A stretch of 64,000 bases of DNA from Algibacter mikhailovii. GTDB lineage: Bacteria > Bacteroidota > Bacteroidia > Flavobacteriales > Flavobacteriaceae. The position numbers were made by a program, and so were the translations under genes. The stretch spans positions 374,575 through 438,574 of the forward strand of contig NZ_BMWZ01000001.1 of the NCBI RefSeq assembly GCF_014651495.1. The letters are read 5' to 3'. Below the pieces are notes generated by a model. That model searched no databases and was not told the origin of the DNA. It was given only the letters and a program-made list of their open reading frames with translations. Numbering within the stretch: position 1 is the first letter of the stretch; the number at the start of each line of letters is the position of its first letter. Positions 63,711 to 64,000 of this stretch are shown in pieces.

Positions 63711-64000
63711 TTAGTATTCCATTACAACCTTACCCATTCCTAGTCCACTTTCCAATCTGGCGTGTGCTTTACCCACGTCTTCTAAAGCAAATTGTTGATC
63801 ATCAAGAATTGGGGTTAATCCACCTTCTTCAATTATTTCAGTAATATTTTTAAGAATTTCGCCATGAGTTTCACGCTTATAATTATGTAACATTGGAATA
63901 AGCATAAATACCACATGCAAAGATAACCCCTTAAAATGAGCTAATGAGAGATCTAATTCGCATAAGGATACTGTAGTAGCAATTTGTCCATTTAGAGCGG
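63711..64000 (-). CDS. Zinc-type alcohol dehydrogenase/quinone oxidoreductase, C-terminal part
   Basis: The frame enters from the right edge and ends at 63711, giving about 96 residues of the C-terminal part. It reads without interruption through the edge (CELDLSLAHFKGLSLHVVFM), so the gene continues beyond the window. The end, FALEDVGKAHARLESGLGMGKVVM, is the usual closing segment of medium-chain dehydrogenases such as zinc-binding or quinone oxidoreductases. It is the first visible gene of the three-oxidoreductase operon. Confidence 0.85.
   Translation of the reverse strand, partial: ALNGQIATTVSLCELDLSLAHFKGLSLHVVFMLIPMLHNYKRETHGEILKNITEIIEEGGLTPILDDQQFALEDVGKAHARLESGLGMGKVVMEY

Overview
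The window comes from a marine member of the Flavobacteriaceae (Bacteroidota). The DNA is AT-rich. It carries a CarboxypepD_reg-type TonB receptor, a type IX secretion (T9SS type B) sorting domain, a LytS/LytTR two-component pair, a Bacteroidota-type short arginine decarboxylase operon, a family-17 oligoalginate lyase, and a 53-residue protein resembling the flavobacterial Lacal_2735 family. No rRNA, tRNA, CRISPR array or complete insertion sequence was seen.

Layout. 1-6052: a uronate/alginate-type catabolic locus, with a Tat-exported enolase-superfamily enzyme (cut by the window edge), a PL17-like lyase and a BASS-type symporter on the minus strand, a divergent RraA-like protein, and a GntR/FCD regulator; two perfect 17-bp dyads lie in the divergent promoter region. 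6203-8277: two unrelated minus-strand genes, each followed by a ~140-bp imperfect palindrome, arranged like an integrase-less gene-cassette array. 8480-8719: remnant of a cysteine desulfurase. 8875-12546: polyamine operon (arginine decarboxylase, agmatinase, deoxyhypusine-synthase-like protein, small acidic protein). 13124-18805: TonB receptor, M29-like metalloenzyme, NCS1-type permease and arginase-like ureohydrolase. 18925-21352: a 408-residue orphan and two orphan contractile-tail tube (gp19-family) proteins. 21587-21769: remnant of a 5'-nucleotidase.

22215-27140: an esterase/beta-lactamase-fold fusion, then a LytS-type kinase and LytTR regulator, followed by three tandem, nearly identical 28-codon ORFs and a small secreted protein whose start codon is preceded by nine TCAA repeats. 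28004-36390: an amidohydrolase, metallophosphoesterase and three outer-membrane-protein operon (the last gene frameshifted at its start) divergent from a MalT-like LuxR regulator. 36559-39071: a CDP-alcohol phosphatidyltransferase-like protein and an Lgt-like protein fused to a probable beta-barrel.

39496-64000: mostly ordinary flavobacterial chromosome: fasciclin protein, alpha/beta hydrolase, leucine-rich-repeat lipoprotein, NAD(P)-binding protein (also with a TCAA repeat before its start), CPBP protease, serine hydrolase, T9SS-sorted cell-surface protein, AsmA-like protein, YbbA/YbbP ABC exporter divergent from a TesA-like esterase, SOS-response peptidase (YedK/HMCES), membrane protein, a duplicated-repeat lipoprotein, M13 peptidase, SDR, luciferase-like oxidoreductase and a zinc-type dehydrogenase cut by the window edge.

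The most unusual points are the cassette-like array, the tandem micro-ORFs downstream of a LytTR system, the orphan tail-tube pair, and the Lgt-barrel fusion. Functional statements rest on motif recognition by eye; no database search was run.
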